A DNA stretch of 64,000 nt from Paludibacteraceae bacterium (lineage in GTDB: Bacteria; Bacteroidota; Bacteroidia; Bacteroidales; Paludibacteraceae): assembly GCA_017417025.1 (NCBI GenBank), contig JAFPZY010000042.1, positions 29,925 to 93,924 of the forward strand, written 5' to 3'. Below the pieces are notes generated by a model. It was given only the letters and a program-made list of their open reading frames with translations, had not been told where the DNA came from and ran no database searches. Positions 39,728 to 48,591 of this stretch are shown here, piece after piece. Made by a program: the position numbers and the translations under genes. Each line of letters starts with the position of its first letter. Within the stretch, counting starts at the first letter, position 1.

Positions 39728-42373
39728 ATGAAAACAAAAATCTTTTTCTTTTTGTTAATGGTGATGCTATGCACACATAGTGCTATAGCAGTAACAACGG
39801 TTACATTTACCAGTTCTGATTTTAACGGTCAAGGTACATCAGGGACAGGCAGTGCCGTGAGTGCTACAAAAAATGGTGTAACTTTCTCTTGCGATAAAGG
39901 GTTTGGCGACCAATACGGAGTACGGTGTTACAAAAATGCAAATGTAACCATTTCGTCTTCTTCGCATCAAATCACCAACATTAGCTTTGAATTCATTACG
40001 TTAAATGACATCTACTATAATGGAAATCTAAGCGAGAATGTTGCAGTGAATGGTTATCAATGGCACTCTACGATGACATCGCAGGCACGAATGAATACGA
40101 TTACGGTGTATTTGAATGATGGTAATTCACAACCTACCAAAGCTTCTTCTGATTCAGAAGGGTTTAAGTACATCAACGAATTCACCTATGCAAGTGATTT
40201 GATTTCATCTAATGGCAAAGGCGGTTTTAGTTCTACTCAAAATCCAAGTTTAGGCATGCTGAAAGCAAATGTTTTCTGCGTAGAAAAATTTTATGGTTTA
40301 AGTGAGGGACAGAGTTATGCTGATTTTGATGTTTATAAAAATACTTCTCTGAAACAAATAGGTCAATTTAATTTTTGCTGGGATTGGTATAAGGTAAGTT
40401 TAGGAGAAGGTTCTTCAAAATCATTTGACTTCAAATACGCGTATAACAACATGAACATAGGTGATACTAAGGTTATTACCTCTGACGAAGGAACAGTATA
40501 TACATTCAAGCTGATAGACAAGATTCAAAGCACAACAGATAGTAAGAAGAAAATAGTCTTTTCGGTAGATCGTCCATTATATTTTGGTGGTTCAGAAAAT
40601 GGTAGTGTCGGTCTCAGCAATTTCAGGAACCGTGTTCAAATAAAATATGTTAGTGACAATAACAGTTCATTTTCAGGGCCAACTGACATCAGTCAATATA
40701 CAGATAATGGAATAGTAAAAGTATTCTCTAATGACAACAACATAAATATCCCGATGACCTATCTCGCATTTGAGAAAAATTCATGTGGATGGCCAATGAA
40801 TTGCATCGTTATTCAGTCTCCAAGTGGACTTGAGTCTATTTTATATTCGCCGGATTTGTATAGTACTACCAGTGATGAAGCGTTTATACCATACCTCTAT
40901 GAGTTAAATGGATATATTTACATAGATTTACAACGCAAAGAAGCCGGTACCTGGCATTTGATGTTAGTTCAAGAATATGCGGGCAATTGGCAGTATTATA
41001 ATGGTTCAGGTCAGAGTACACCCAAATATACCATTACTACCAGCTCTGCTAATCCCTCATGGGGAAGCGCATCCGGTAACACAACAGTAGATTATTTGAC
41101 CCAAGTAACCATCTCTGCGAGTGCCAACCCCGGATACCATTTTACAAAATGGAATGATGCCAATACGCAGAATCCGCGTACTATAACGGTAACAAAAGAT
41201 GCTACTTATACTGCATCGTTCGCAAAAAACAACTATACCATTTCAACAACATCCTCTAATCCGTCATGGGGAAATGCAACTGGTGGTAAAACGGCGGCAT
41301 ATTTGGATCAGATAACAATTACTGCTAATGCCAACTCCGGTTACTATTTTACCAAATGGAATGATGGTAATACACAGAATCCGCGTACTATAACGGTAAC
41401 AAAGGATGCTACTTATACTGCAACGTTTGCAAAAAATAATTATATCGTTACAACGACCTCCTCTAATCCGTCATGGGGAAATGCAACCGGTGGTAAAACA
41501 GCAGCATATTCGGATCAGATTACAATTACTGCAAATGCCAATTATGGATACCATTTTACCAAATGGAATGATGGCAATACACAAAATCCGCGTACTATAA
41601 CGGTAACAAAGGATGCTACTTATACAGCATCGTTTGCAAAAAATAACTATACCATTTCAACGTCCTCATCTAATCCGTCCCGAGGAAGTGTAACCGGTGG
41701 TAAAACGGCAGCATATTTGGATCAGATTACAATTACTGCAAATGCCAATTATGGATACCATTTTACCAAATGGAATGATGGCAATACACAAAATCCGCGT
41801 ACTATAACAGTAAAGGAGAATGTCTGCTATACTGCTTCGTTTGATATCAATATCTATACAATCAATGTTATTTCAGAAAATAACCAAGTAGGAATGGTGA
41901 TGGGGAGCGGAAAGTATGAAGCATTCACCGAAGTCGACGTTATTGCGGCAGCATGCCAAGAAGGATATAAATGGAGCCATTGGTCAGACGGAGTGCAACT
42001 GGCAGGTCGTAAAGTAACTCTTACAAGCGACACTACCTTAGTTGCATATTTTACCAATGCCGAAGAGTCATGCGTAGAAGTTGATGTTAATGACCGTTCA
42101 TTAGGACAAGCGGACCTACTTGTCATGGCAACACCCAATGCGGGCACGCGTTTTGTAGAATGGTCGGATGGAGAAAAATCGAACCCACGTGTTGTTACAT
42201 ATTTAGAGCCGGTAAAATATATCGCAATCTTCAAAGAAGAATCCAATCCTTCATCTGTAACTCAACTTCCAACATCACAAAAAGATCGTACAAGAAAAAT
42301 CATTCGAGAAAATCATGTATATATTCTCCGTGGTGATAAAACTTACACCCTAACGGGACAGGAGGTAAAATAG
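39728..42373 (+). CDS. Secreted protein with InlB-type B-repeats and C-terminal tail motif
   Basis: The 881-residue protein has a signal peptide (cleavage after about THSAIA) and an N-terminal beta-rich region of about 435 residues without recognised motifs. Four 69-residue units of the divergent InlB B-repeat type follow (GYHFTKWNDGNTQNPRTITV, ATYTASFAKN), then two diverged units (KWSHWSDGVQLAGRKVTL, RFVEWSDGEKSNPRVV). At DNA level the four units repeat every 207 bp with few differences. The end (VYILRGDKTYTLTGQEVK) resembles the tail of the protein at 2669-4747. Likely a surface adhesin-type protein. Base composition is clearly more AT-rich than in the flanking housekeeping genes. Confidence 0.85.
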   Translation: MKTKIFFFLLMVMLCTHSAIAVTTVTFTSSDFNGQGTSGTGSAVSATKNGVTFSCDKGFGDQYGVRCYKNANVTISSSSHQITNISFEFITLNDIYYNGNLSENVAVNGYQWHSTMTSQARMNTITVYLNDGNSQPTKASSDSEGFKYINEFTYASDLISSNGKGGFSSTQNPSLGMLKANVFCVEKFYGLSEGQSYADFDVYKNTSLKQIGQFNFCWDWYKVSLGEGSSKSFDFKYAYNNMNIGDTKVITSDEGTVYTFKLIDKIQSTTDSKKKIVFSVDRPLYFGGSENGSVGLSNFRNRVQIKYVSDNNSSFSGPTDISQYTDNGIVKVFSNDNNINIPMTYLAFEKNSCGWPMNCIVIQSPSGLESILYSPDLYSTTSDEAFIPYLYELNGYIYIDLQRKEAGTWHLMLVQEYAGNWQYYNGSGQSTPKYTITTSSANPSWGSASGNTTVDYLTQVTISASANPGYHFTKWNDANTQNPRTITVTKDATYTASFAKNNYTISTTSSNPSWGNATGGKTAAYLDQITITANANSGYYFTKWNDGNTQNPRTITVTKDATYTATFAKNNYIVTTTSSNPSWGNATGGKTAAYSDQITITANANYGYHFTKWNDGNTQNPRTITVTKDATYTASFAKNNYTISTSSSNPSRGSVTGGKTAAYLDQITITANANYGYHFTKWNDGNTQNPRTITVKENVCYTASFDINIYTINVISENNQVGMVMGSGKYEAFTEVDVIAAACQEGYKWSHWSDGVQLAGRKVTLTSDTTLVAYFTNAEESCVEVDVNDRSLGQADLLVMATPNAGTRFVEWSDGEKSNPRVVTYLEPVKYIAIFKEESNPSSVTQLPTSQKDRTRKIIRENHVYILRGDKTYTLTGQEVK

Positions 42374-42451
42374 GCCTTGTGCATTTTTGTCGTGTTTTCG
42401 CGACAACCTGTCTTCGTACGTTGTTATAGATTTTATCCCATGCATATAGAG

Positions 42452-42484
42452 GGTGTGTCAAAATTAATTGACACACCTTTTTCT
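42452..42484 (+). terminator. Intrinsic terminator after the B-repeat gene
   Basis: ggtgtgtcaa (42452-42461) and ttgacacacc (42468-42477) form a perfect 10-bp stem with a 6-nt loop, followed by a run of six T. Confidence 0.9.
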
Positions 42485-42627
42485 GTATCAATAATTGTGG
42501 GATATTACTGATGGATAAACTTTTACTATGCATCATAACCTACTTATATTCTGCAAAATACAAGCACTTTACACTTAACAATTTGACTTACCTTTGTTCA
42601 TTTACCCGCATCTGTACTAAACATAAA

Positions 42628-42775
42628 ATTAGGGCTAATTATGGCGCAAAGGGCAAAACCTTTGCGCCTTTCATTTTTTGGTTATACCTTTGCACTGCAA
42701 TTCGGAGCGGACCAGATAATGCTAACATCTTAAATATAACGGAAGATGCCGAAAATCCTTAAAAGAGTAGGCACA
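42628..42775 (+). repeat. Promoter-leader cassette, copy 2
   Basis: Near-identical to 39566-39710. Here the inverted repeat is perfect: ggcgcaaagg (42643-42652) and cctttgcgcc (42659-42668). The promoter is at 42661-42692, and the conserved leader runs to about 42775. Differences are scattered single bases, and the flanking genes are unrelated. Confidence 0.9.
42661..42692 (+). promoter_or_regulatory. Promoter of the 238-aa lipoprotein gene, with operator-like inverted repeat
   Basis: TTTG (42661-42664) and TACCTTTG (42685-42692) are 20 nt apart. The -33 box lies inside the right arm of the 10-bp inverted repeat, so a dimeric protein bound there would block polymerase. Confidence 0.85.
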
Positions 42776-42796
42776 ATTAATAAACATTAATTTATT

Positions 42797-43513
42797 ATGA
42801 AAAAATTATTTATTTTAATTGGTTTGGTTGCAGGTATGCTAACCTTGAATTCTTGTGGTGGAGAAAAATCGAAAGATGCCACTTTAACCCCCAAAAGCAC
42901 TTCGTTGCAAGGTGATTTAAGAGATTATTTCACTATTGTAGAACGTCCGTATGTAGTTAAATATGATGAAAACAATTGGCTTTCTGAATACTTGATTTCC
43001 ATCGAACTACAGCGAACAAATGTACCTTTCCGTTTTGATACAGAAGGAATTGAACCTGTCGGAACATTCGGAGAAGGGGTGTATGGTAACTTCGGTATCG
43101 GTATCGAAGTCTATGATGCGGAATCAAATCTGATTCTCAGTAAATCGGCGAGCGAAAGTGGCTTATCAGGAGTATATTCTTCTGACGACTTAAAAAACTT
43201 GCTTACGCTTGCAGAGGGTGAAACGGGCTTTGTACGTTGGTCGGCAAGGAAAGAATTCGAAAAATACGACAACAAGGAGTTCACATTTAAGTTGACGAGT
43301 TATCTCAAGATAGATAAAAATGCCAAGAAATCAGCAAAGGTTAATAGCTCATCTTCAAGTATTGACGATGATGTAGATGATATAAGTATTGACGATGATG
43401 TAGATGATATTTATAACTCGGCGTTGAAAGAGGCTTCCGATATGTATGAGCAAGCACAAAAAGAAGCTGAAGAAATGTACCAGAATGCCTTGGATGAAGT
43501 AAGTAACTGGTAA
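42797..43513 (+). CDS. Lipoprotein with acidic repeat and coiled-coil tail, unknown function
   Basis: The 238-residue protein has a lipobox (MLTLNSC, Cys20). The middle (about 30-170) is a beta-rich domain of unknown family (LRDYFTIVERPYVVKYDENN, PFRFDTEGIEPVGTFGEG). It is followed by a Ser-rich linker, a duplicated acidic unit (SIDDDVDDISIDDDVDDI) and a helical Glu/Gln-rich tail (MYEQAQKEAEEMYQNALDEV). The acidic unit also repeats at DNA level (24 bp, twice). It shares its promoter-leader cassette with the B-repeat protein, which implies co-regulation. Three small envelope genes follow. Confidence 0.75.
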   Translation: MKKLFILIGLVAGMLTLNSCGGEKSKDATLTPKSTSLQGDLRDYFTIVERPYVVKYDENNWLSEYLISIELQRTNVPFRFDTEGIEPVGTFGEGVYGNFGIGIEVYDAESNLILSKSASESGLSGVYSSDDLKNLLTLAEGETGFVRWSARKEFEKYDNKEFTFKLTSYLKIDKNAKKSAKVNSSSSSIDDDVDDISIDDDVDDIYNSALKEASDMYEQAQKEAEEMYQNALDEVSNW

Positions 43514-43606
43514 TAACTGTTATTTTAACAGAACTATCCATATAAGCGCAAAAAAGAAATAATTGCGCCATTTAATATTAACAAATTAACTAAAAATCAA
43601 ACAAAA

Positions 43607-43957
43607 ATGAAAAAAACATTCATTCTGGTCATTGCTGTAATGTTCGGCATGACCGCAGGCATCCGTGCCAACGCTGCGACCACTTCCGTAATGTCCACCT
43701 CTACTGTGGTTGCCTCTGCCTCCTCATCTGATTGGGACAGTGTCTTGAACTCGTATGAGAAATATGTCAATGAGTACATCGCTGTGTACAAGAAAGTACA
43801 GGCCGGCGACACAAGTGCCTATTCCAAAATGGCTTCTCTTATGGAGAAATATCAGAAACTGGCAGAGCAATTGGAAAACGCGAAAGATGAAATGACGGCA
43901 TCTCAGTTGGCACGCTTGCAGAAGATTAATGCCAAACTCGCAAAAGCCATTCAGTAA
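43607..43957 (+). CDS. Small secreted helical protein (DUF6591-like domain)
   Basis: The 116-residue protein has a signal peptide (MKKTFILVIAVMFGMTAGIR, cleavage near RANA) and a Ser/Thr-rich stretch. One helical domain follows (DWDSVLNSYEKYVNEYIAVY, SAYSKMASLMEKYQKLAEQL, LARLQKINAKLAKAI). The same type of domain is often found in Bacteroidales secreted proteins; my DUF6591 assignment is from memory of the pattern and is tentative. It lies 93 nt after the lipoprotein and 15 nt before the next gene. Confidence 0.7.
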   Translation: MKKTFILVIAVMFGMTAGIRANAATTSVMSTSTVVASASSSDWDSVLNSYEKYVNEYIAVYKKVQAGDTSAYSKMASLMEKYQKLAEQLENAKDEMTASQLARLQKINAKLAKAIQ

Positions 43958-43972
43958 TCGCATAGTTTAGTT

Positions 43973-44278
43973 ATGGAGACTCAACAACAAAATGCACCTT
44001 ATGCCGTAGCGGCATTAGTGCTCGGTATCTGTTCGCTGCTCTTCGGCTGTTTCTTTGTAGGATTGATATGCGGTATTGTTGGCTTGGTATTGGCTAACAA
44101 AGGCTTGGCTGCTTATCGCGCTAATCCCGAAATCTATTCCGGTTATGGAATGTTAAATGCAGGACGGATTACTTCCATTTTGGGTATTGTGTTCGGAGCA
44201 ATCTATGTGGTTTATTACATTGTGGCTGTTGTCATTCTTGGAACTGCAGGATTTGCTTGGCTGAACATGTTCTCATAA
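43973..44278 (+). CDS. CCC-motif/DUF4190-type small membrane protein
   Basis: The 101-residue protein has two strongly hydrophobic regions (VAALVLGICSLLFGCFFVGL and ITSILGIVFGAIYVVYYIVA) separated by NKGLAAYRANPEIYSGYGML. The Cys-containing first helix pair and the conserved NxGxxxxxG spacing match the DUF4190/CCC-motif proteins that sit beside DUF2752 genes in Bacteroidota. Function unknown. Confidence 0.75.
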   Translation: METQQQNAPYAVAALVLGICSLLFGCFFVGLICGIVGLVLANKGLAAYRANPEIYSGYGMLNAGRITSILGIVFGAIYVVYYIVAVVILGTAGFAWLNMFS

Positions 44279-44291
44279 ACGGCATAGTATA

Positions 44292-44567
44292 GTGTTCTTA
44301 TTACTACCATGTGCATATAAGCAACTCTTTGGTATAAGCTGCCCATTGTGCGGCTTCCAGCGGGCTATGCTACTCTTAATGGATGGCCGCATTTTGGACA
44401 GCTTGTATCGTTTCCCGCCGTGGCCGGTTTTGGCTATCTGGCTCATGGTTCTTATTATCACGAGCATAAGGGGGAAGGCGCAACTTTTCCTGTCGCTTAA
44501 ATGGCCGTGGGGTATATTACTGTTCACTTTTGCGTGCAACGCATTTTGGCAGAACATTACGGAATAA
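44292..44567 (+). CDS. DUF2752 family membrane protein
   Basis: The 91-residue protein carries the DUF2752 signature GISCPLCGFQRAMLLLMDG (CPxCGxxR) and a following helix (WPVLAIWLMVLIITSIRGKA). GTG at 44292 is the only start in this frame between the upstream stop (44262) and the motif. Neighbouring DUF4190-type and DUF2752 genes are a recurrent Bacteroidota pair whose role is unknown. Confidence 0.8.
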   Translation: MFLLLPCAYKQLFGISCPLCGFQRAMLLLMDGRILDSLYRFPPWPVLAIWLMVLIITSIRGKAQLFLSLKWPWGILLFTFACNAFWQNITE

Positions 44568-44592
44568 CACGGTTTTTAATATTTGTTTATCG

Positions 44593-44658
44593 CTTTGAGT
44601 GCTTTGATTTGGAGAAAAACTCTTTGTTTAAGGAGTAACTCTTCTAAAGCACTCAAAG
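44593..44658. repeat. 13-bp inverted repeat enclosing 40 bp
   Basis: ctttgagtgcttt (44593-44605) and aaagcactcaaag (44646-44658) are perfect inverted copies. The interior has a second pairing option (ggagaaaaactc with gagtaactcttc). The rest of the 44568-44945 gap contains no convincing gene; a 63-codon frame at 44583-44774 is discounted. Confidence 0.7.
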
Positions 44659-44838
44659 TATTTATTTGTTTATGTTCGTTTTCAGTGTGCTCATTAGAGG
44701 AATTCGTATGGTTTGATAATGAGGACAATTTGGCATCAAGGGCTGTCCATTATGTAGATATTATTCCGTTATAAGCCATTTCACGGGTGCCGATTTTCCG
44801 GACGGAAAAATTAAATAACCGCAAAAAAGACAGCAGCT

Positions 44839-44870
44839 CTTGCATATTTCAAAAAAAAGCAGTAATTTTG
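44839..44870 (+). promoter_or_regulatory. Promoter of the PPi-phosphofructokinase gene
   Basis: CTTG (44839-44842, one base off) and TAATTTTG (44863-44870) are 20 nt apart; the leader is about 70 nt. Confidence 0.65.
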
Positions 44871-44945
44871 CAGGCAAAATCGGGTTAAGAGGAATTGCTA
44901 ACCTGCTAAATGACCAAATTGTTAAAACATTAAACATCTAATATT

Positions 44946-46598
44946 ATGCAAAAAAGTCCTTTACAGATTGCGCGTCAGGGTTATATGCCCAAGATGCCGA
45001 CAGCCTTAAAAGGCAAAGTACGTCTTTCGGAAGGAGCTAAAACAGAATCGGTAGCCGACCATGAGGCCATCCAGGCCCTGTTCCCCAACACCTACGGCAT
45101 GCCTGTAGTAAGTCTGGAACCGTCGGAAACACAGTCAGTTGCACCCGCCATCAATGTCGGCGTGATACTTTCGGGCGGCCAGGCTCCAGGCGGTCATAAC
45201 GTGATAAGCGGCTTGTTTGACGGGCTAAAACGCCTGAACAAAGACAACCGTCTCTACGGGTTCCTCGGCGGACCAAGCGGTCTGATAGACGGCAAATACC
45301 AGGAACTGACAGCAGAAATAATAGACGAATACAGGAACACGGGCGGCTTTGACATCATCGGGTCAGGGCGCACCAAACTTGAGGAGACATGGCAGTTTGA
45401 CAAAGGTCTGGAAGTGTGCCGCAAGCTCGGCATCAGCGCCATCGTCATCATCGGCGGCGACGACTCGAACACCAACGCATGCGTCCTTGCCGAGTACTAC
45501 AAGCAGAAACAGTGCGGCATACAAGTAATAGGCTGCCCGAAGACCATTGACGGCGACCTGAAAAACAGCATGATAGAGACCTCTTTCGGCTTCGACACCG
45601 CCTGCAAAGTATATAGCGAGCTGATAGGCAACATACAACGCGACGCCAACAGCGCGAAAAAATACTGGCACTTCATCCGCCTGATGGGCCGCAGTGCCAG
45701 CCACATAGCATTGGAGTGCGCCCTGCAGAGCCAGCCCAACATCTGCCTCATCTCGGAAGAGGTGGAAGCAAAGAACATGACTCTTACCGACATAGTGGAC
45801 GAGATATGCGAAGTGATAGTAGCACGCGCGGAAGCAGGACTGAACTTCGGGACAGTGCTTATTCCGGAAGGACTGATAGAGTTTATTCCCGCCATGCGCA
45901 TACTAATCCAGGAGCTGAACGACCTGCTTGCCGCCAACAACGAGTTTGCATCGTTAGAGGGCGATGACGCAAAACGCGAGTACATAAAGCAGAAGCTGTC
46001 GAAGCCGTCGTGCGAACTGTACCGCGCTCTGCCAAAGGCGATTGCTCAGCAACTGACCATGGACCGCGACCCTCACGGCAACGTGCAGGTGAGCCTGATA
46101 GAGACAGAGAAACTGCTCATAGAGATGGTGAGCAAGAAACTTGCGTACCTGAAAGCCAACGGCATGTATTCAGGCAAGTTTGCGACACAGCACCACTTCT
46201 TCGGCTATGAGGGGCGCTGCGCCATCCCCAGCAACTTCGATGCCGACTACTGCTACAGCTTGGGGCAGACCGCGGTGCAACTGATAGCCGCGGGCAAAAC
46301 CGGCTACATGGCAGTAATCAGGAACCTGACAGCACCTGCAGCAGAATGGATAGCGGGCGGCGTGCCCATCACGATGATGATGAACATGGAGCGCAGGAAC
46401 GGCAAGATGAAACCCGTAATACAAAAAGCCCTCGTGGACCTCAACGGCGCACCATTCCGCTATTTAGCCGAGCACCGCGCCGAGTGGGCAGATGCCAACA
46501 CATCGTACATCTACCCGGGACCTGTGCAGTATTACGGTCCGGCAGAGGTTTGCGACCAGCCGACAAAAACACTGCTGTTGGAACACCCAAAAGCCTAA
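44946..46598 (+). CDS. pfp: Diphosphate-fructose-6-phosphate 1-phosphotransferase
   Basis: The 550-residue enzyme phosphorylates fructose 6-phosphate with pyrophosphate instead of ATP, reversibly, in glycolysis. The long clade is shown by the length and the blocks [19 protein letters not shown] (pyrophosphate loop), [39 protein letters not shown] (Asp in the GDDS motif, which favours PPi over ATP), [11 protein letters not shown] and [12 protein letters not shown]. It has its own promoter, and the TPR-like gene follows after 28 nt. Confidence 0.96.
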   Translation: MQKSPLQIARQGYMPKMPTALKGKVRLSEGAKTESVADHEAIQALFPNTYGMPVVSLEPSETQSVAPAINVGVILSGGQAPGGHNVISGLFDGLKRLNKDNRLYGFLGGPSGLIDGKYQELTAEIIDEYRNTGGFDIIGSGRTKLEETWQFDKGLEVCRKLGISAIVIIGGDDSNTNACVLAEYYKQKQCGIQVIGCPKTIDGDLKNSMIETSFGFDTACKVYSELIGNIQRDANSAKKYWHFIRLMGRSASHIALECALQSQPNICLISEEVEAKNMTLTDIVDEICEVIVARAEAGLNFGTVLIPEGLIEFIPAMRILIQELNDLLAANNEFASLEGDDAKREYIKQKLSKPSCELYRALPKAIAQQLTMDRDPHGNVQVSLIETEKLLIEMVSKKLAYLKANGMYSGKFATQHHFFGYEGRCAIPSNFDADYCYSLGQTAVQLIAAGKTGYMAVIRNLTAPAAEWIAGGVPITMMMNMERRNGKMKPVIQKALVDLNGAPFRYLAEHRAEWADANTSYIYPGPVQYYGPAEVCDQPTKTLLLEHPKA

Positions 46599-46626
46599 GA
46601 GGGAAGAGCCAGTGAGGTGGACTTAC

Positions 46627-47319
46627 ATGTTTATACTATTGTTTGTCAGCGGGTTGTGCTTTGCACAATTCACTGACAAACAGTTGTATAACGGCTATAT
46701 GACTCAGGACCTCACGTCATGGCGCGAGTATGTCGGCACAGCAGACTGGCAGAGCATGAGCGCCCCAGAGCGCACACGGCTGATTAATTACGAGTACGGG
46801 TTAGTGCCGGTGGAAATAGACCGCGGGAGCAGCGAAAGCCGACGCATGTTAGACACATATAAAGCACATATAGAGGCACATAAAGGTACGCTAACCAGCT
46901 CACAATATGCGGCTTATATGAGTGCGGCACACGCATACGAGTATCTGCTTGACAAAAGCCGCCTGCTTTCGGAAGGACTGAGTGCGTTTCAGTTGGCAGC
47001 CAAAGCAGTGGAGGAAGACCCCGCAAATCCGGTAGCGCTATCGCTGAAAGGCAATGTGGAATTTTATACTCCAGCCATCTTCGGCGGCAGCAAGAAAAAA
47101 GCTCTGAAACTCTTCTTGGAGGCGGAGCGCCTGATGCGTCAGGACCCGAAATTCCGCTATCTGTGGAACTACCCCGCCCTTCAGCTGTGCATCGCGCAGT
47201 GCTACGAGAAGCAGGACAAGACAAAAAAAGCGATTGCCAAATGCGAGGAAATTCTGCGTGAACACCCCGATTTTGTGTATGTCCGCGACGAATATCTGCC
47301 CGCTTTACGCAAAAAATGA
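46627..47319 (+). CDS. Secreted TPR-like protein
   Basis: The 230-residue protein has a signal peptide (MFILLFVSGLCFAQ) and is otherwise helical. TPR-like units are visible in AFQLAAKAVEEDPANPVALS, and in LQLCIAQCYEKQDKTKKAIAK with KCEEILREHPDFVYVRDEYL. No enzyme motif is seen, so a protein-protein scaffold in the periplasm is likely. ATG 46627 gives a clean signal sequence; a GTG at 46612 would place five residues before it. It is probably co-transcribed with the phosphofructokinase gene. Confidence 0.8.
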   Translation: MFILLFVSGLCFAQFTDKQLYNGYMTQDLTSWREYVGTADWQSMSAPERTRLINYEYGLVPVEIDRGSSESRRMLDTYKAHIEAHKGTLTSSQYAAYMSAAHAYEYLLDKSRLLSEGLSAFQLAAKAVEEDPANPVALSLKGNVEFYTPAIFGGSKKKALKLFLEAERLMRQDPKFRYLWNYPALQLCIAQCYEKQDKTKKAIAKCEEILREHPDFVYVRDEYLPALRKK

Positions 47320-47347
47320 AAAAAACTTGCATTTTTTTGCGAAAAAA

Positions 47348-47379
47348 TTTGCACAGGTCAAAAAAACGCAGTACCTTTG
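47348..47379 (+). promoter_or_regulatory. Promoter of tRNA-Gln
   Basis: TTTG (47348-47351) and TACCTTTG (47372-47379) are 20 nt apart, 23 nt before the tRNA. Confidence 0.85.
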
Positions 47380-47402
47380 CACCCGCTTTTGAGAAAGAGC
47401 AC

Positions 47403-47473
47403 TGCTCAATGGTGTAATGGTAGCACTACAGATTCTGGTTCTGTCTGTCTGGGTTCGAGTCCTGGTTGAGCAA
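47403..47473 (+). tRNA. tRNA-Gln (anticodon CUG)
   Basis: A cloverleaf is drawn by hand: acceptor TGCTCAA (47403-47409) pairs with TTGAGCA (47466-47472), discriminator A at 47473. The anticodon stem ACAGA/TCTGT encloses TTCTGGT with anticodon CTG. The T loop is TTCGAGT on a CTGGG/CCTGG stem. CCA is not encoded. It reads CAG codons, which are frequent in this window. It is a single-gene unit with its own promoter and terminator. Confidence 0.93.
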
Positions 47474-47479
47474 CAAAAG

Positions 47480-47507
47480 AAAGTCTCCACAGTAGGAGAC
47501 TTTTTTT
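47480..47507 (+). terminator. Terminator after tRNA-Gln
   Basis: aaagtctcc (47480-47488) and ggagacttt (47495-47503) form a 9-bp stem with a 6-nt loop, followed by T residues. Confidence 0.85.
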
Positions 47508-47571
47508 GTACATACATTGTCTCAACTTTCCGGAGTGAGGTACAAAAGCAACAGGGGCTGAAAGAGACAAT

Positions 47572-48591
47572 TTACAGGCGCTTGACCATGTCGATGAAAG
47601 AGAGCAGATTGTAGATTGTGTCTTCGCCAAGCACTCCCCGTTTGAGTCCGTCGGGCAAGAATCCGTCCTCATCTGCAGCACGGTCGCTCCACCAGTCGGG
47701 ACTGCCCAAATAGTCGGACAACGCCTGTATTTCGTCCTTCATGCGCGAGAGTGATTTTTTCAGCCTCTCGTGCCGCGCCAGCGCAACAGCCTCTTCTTCT
47801 CCTTCACACGAAGTGGTCAGCCGTATGACAGTATCGTTCACGTGATTGTATAGCTTCTCCATCCTGTTGATGCGCTCGATAGTGGCATTGAGGTCGATGG
47901 CATCTTCGTCGCCCATAGTGAAACTATAGCGAGACTCATACGAGCGCATCTTCTTTAATTCACGGTTCACAGCTTTGATATTGAACGCGTTAATGCGGAA
48001 AGCACGCCAACCATAAATATCGGGGATGGCCCCCTCCTTGAGGTTGCCGTAGCGGTCGAAGTCAGAGTCAAGAAACAAGTCATATTTGGCAAAAGCGTAC
48101 TCCAGGTGCTGCCTTTCTTCGGGGGTTTTCTTGTGTTTCTTTTTCAACTCTTTCAGCCACTGATAGCCGCCAGGACCACCACAGTCCTCCGGCGGAACAG
48201 CCCCAGCGCCGTCCATGCAGACGGGCATGCCGGAAAGAGAGTTGGTCAGTTCTTCTATCTCCACCTCATGCCGCCAGTCATCACCGAAGTCATAGACATA
48301 GAAGAACCTGCTGATTTGATGCTCATTAACGAACTTAAGAACTTTGGTTTCGCGCGCCCAAGATGTGGCCGGAGTAATAATGCCGGTAATGTTCTCGTCA
48401 TCCTCCGTGACATTCCACTTATCCCCCACTCCAGCAGAGCAGAATTCGTAAAGGTGTTTGTCCTCCCAGCCGAAAGCAATTTGTATGGCAAGGTGGAGCT
48501 GCCTGAAAGTATAAGTCTCGGGAATGAGCAACCTACGCCAGACAGATGGCTCATGCACATCACACAATGTTATTTTAAGCTGAATTGCCAT
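47572..48591 (-). CDS. pRiA4b ORF-3-like family protein
   Basis: The 339-residue protein begins with the pRiA4b ORF-3 fold: IQLKITLCDVHEPSVWRRLL, LHLAIQIAFGWEDKHLYEF and FYVYDFGDDWRHEVEIEEL, with CMDGAGAVPPEDCGGPGGYQ just after. These blocks make up residues 1-160. The C-terminal half (ISIERINRMEKLYNHV-type helices) is family-specific. The family is widespread and of unknown function. Its ATG shares a base with the DUF2520 gene's stop (TGATG), so the two are translationally coupled. Confidence 0.85.
   Translation of the reverse strand: MAIQLKITLCDVHEPSVWRRLLIPETYTFRQLHLAIQIAFGWEDKHLYEFCSAGVGDKWNVTEDDENITGIITPATSWARETKVLKFVNEHQISRFFYVYDFGDDWRHEVEIEELTNSLSGMPVCMDGAGAVPPEDCGGPGGYQWLKELKKKHKKTPEERQHLEYAFAKYDLFLDSDFDRYGNLKEGAIPDIYGWRAFRINAFNIKAVNRELKKMRSYESRYSFTMGDEDAIDLNATIERINRMEKLYNHVNDTVIRLTTSCEGEEEAVALARHERLKKSLSRMKDEIQALSDYLGSPDWWSDRAADEDGFLPDGLKRGVLGEDTIYNLLSFIDMVKRL

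Noticed and set aside
44583-44774. 63-codon frame in the gap before pfp
   Set aside because: It spans the 13-bp inverted repeat, has no recognisable domain and no start-site support.
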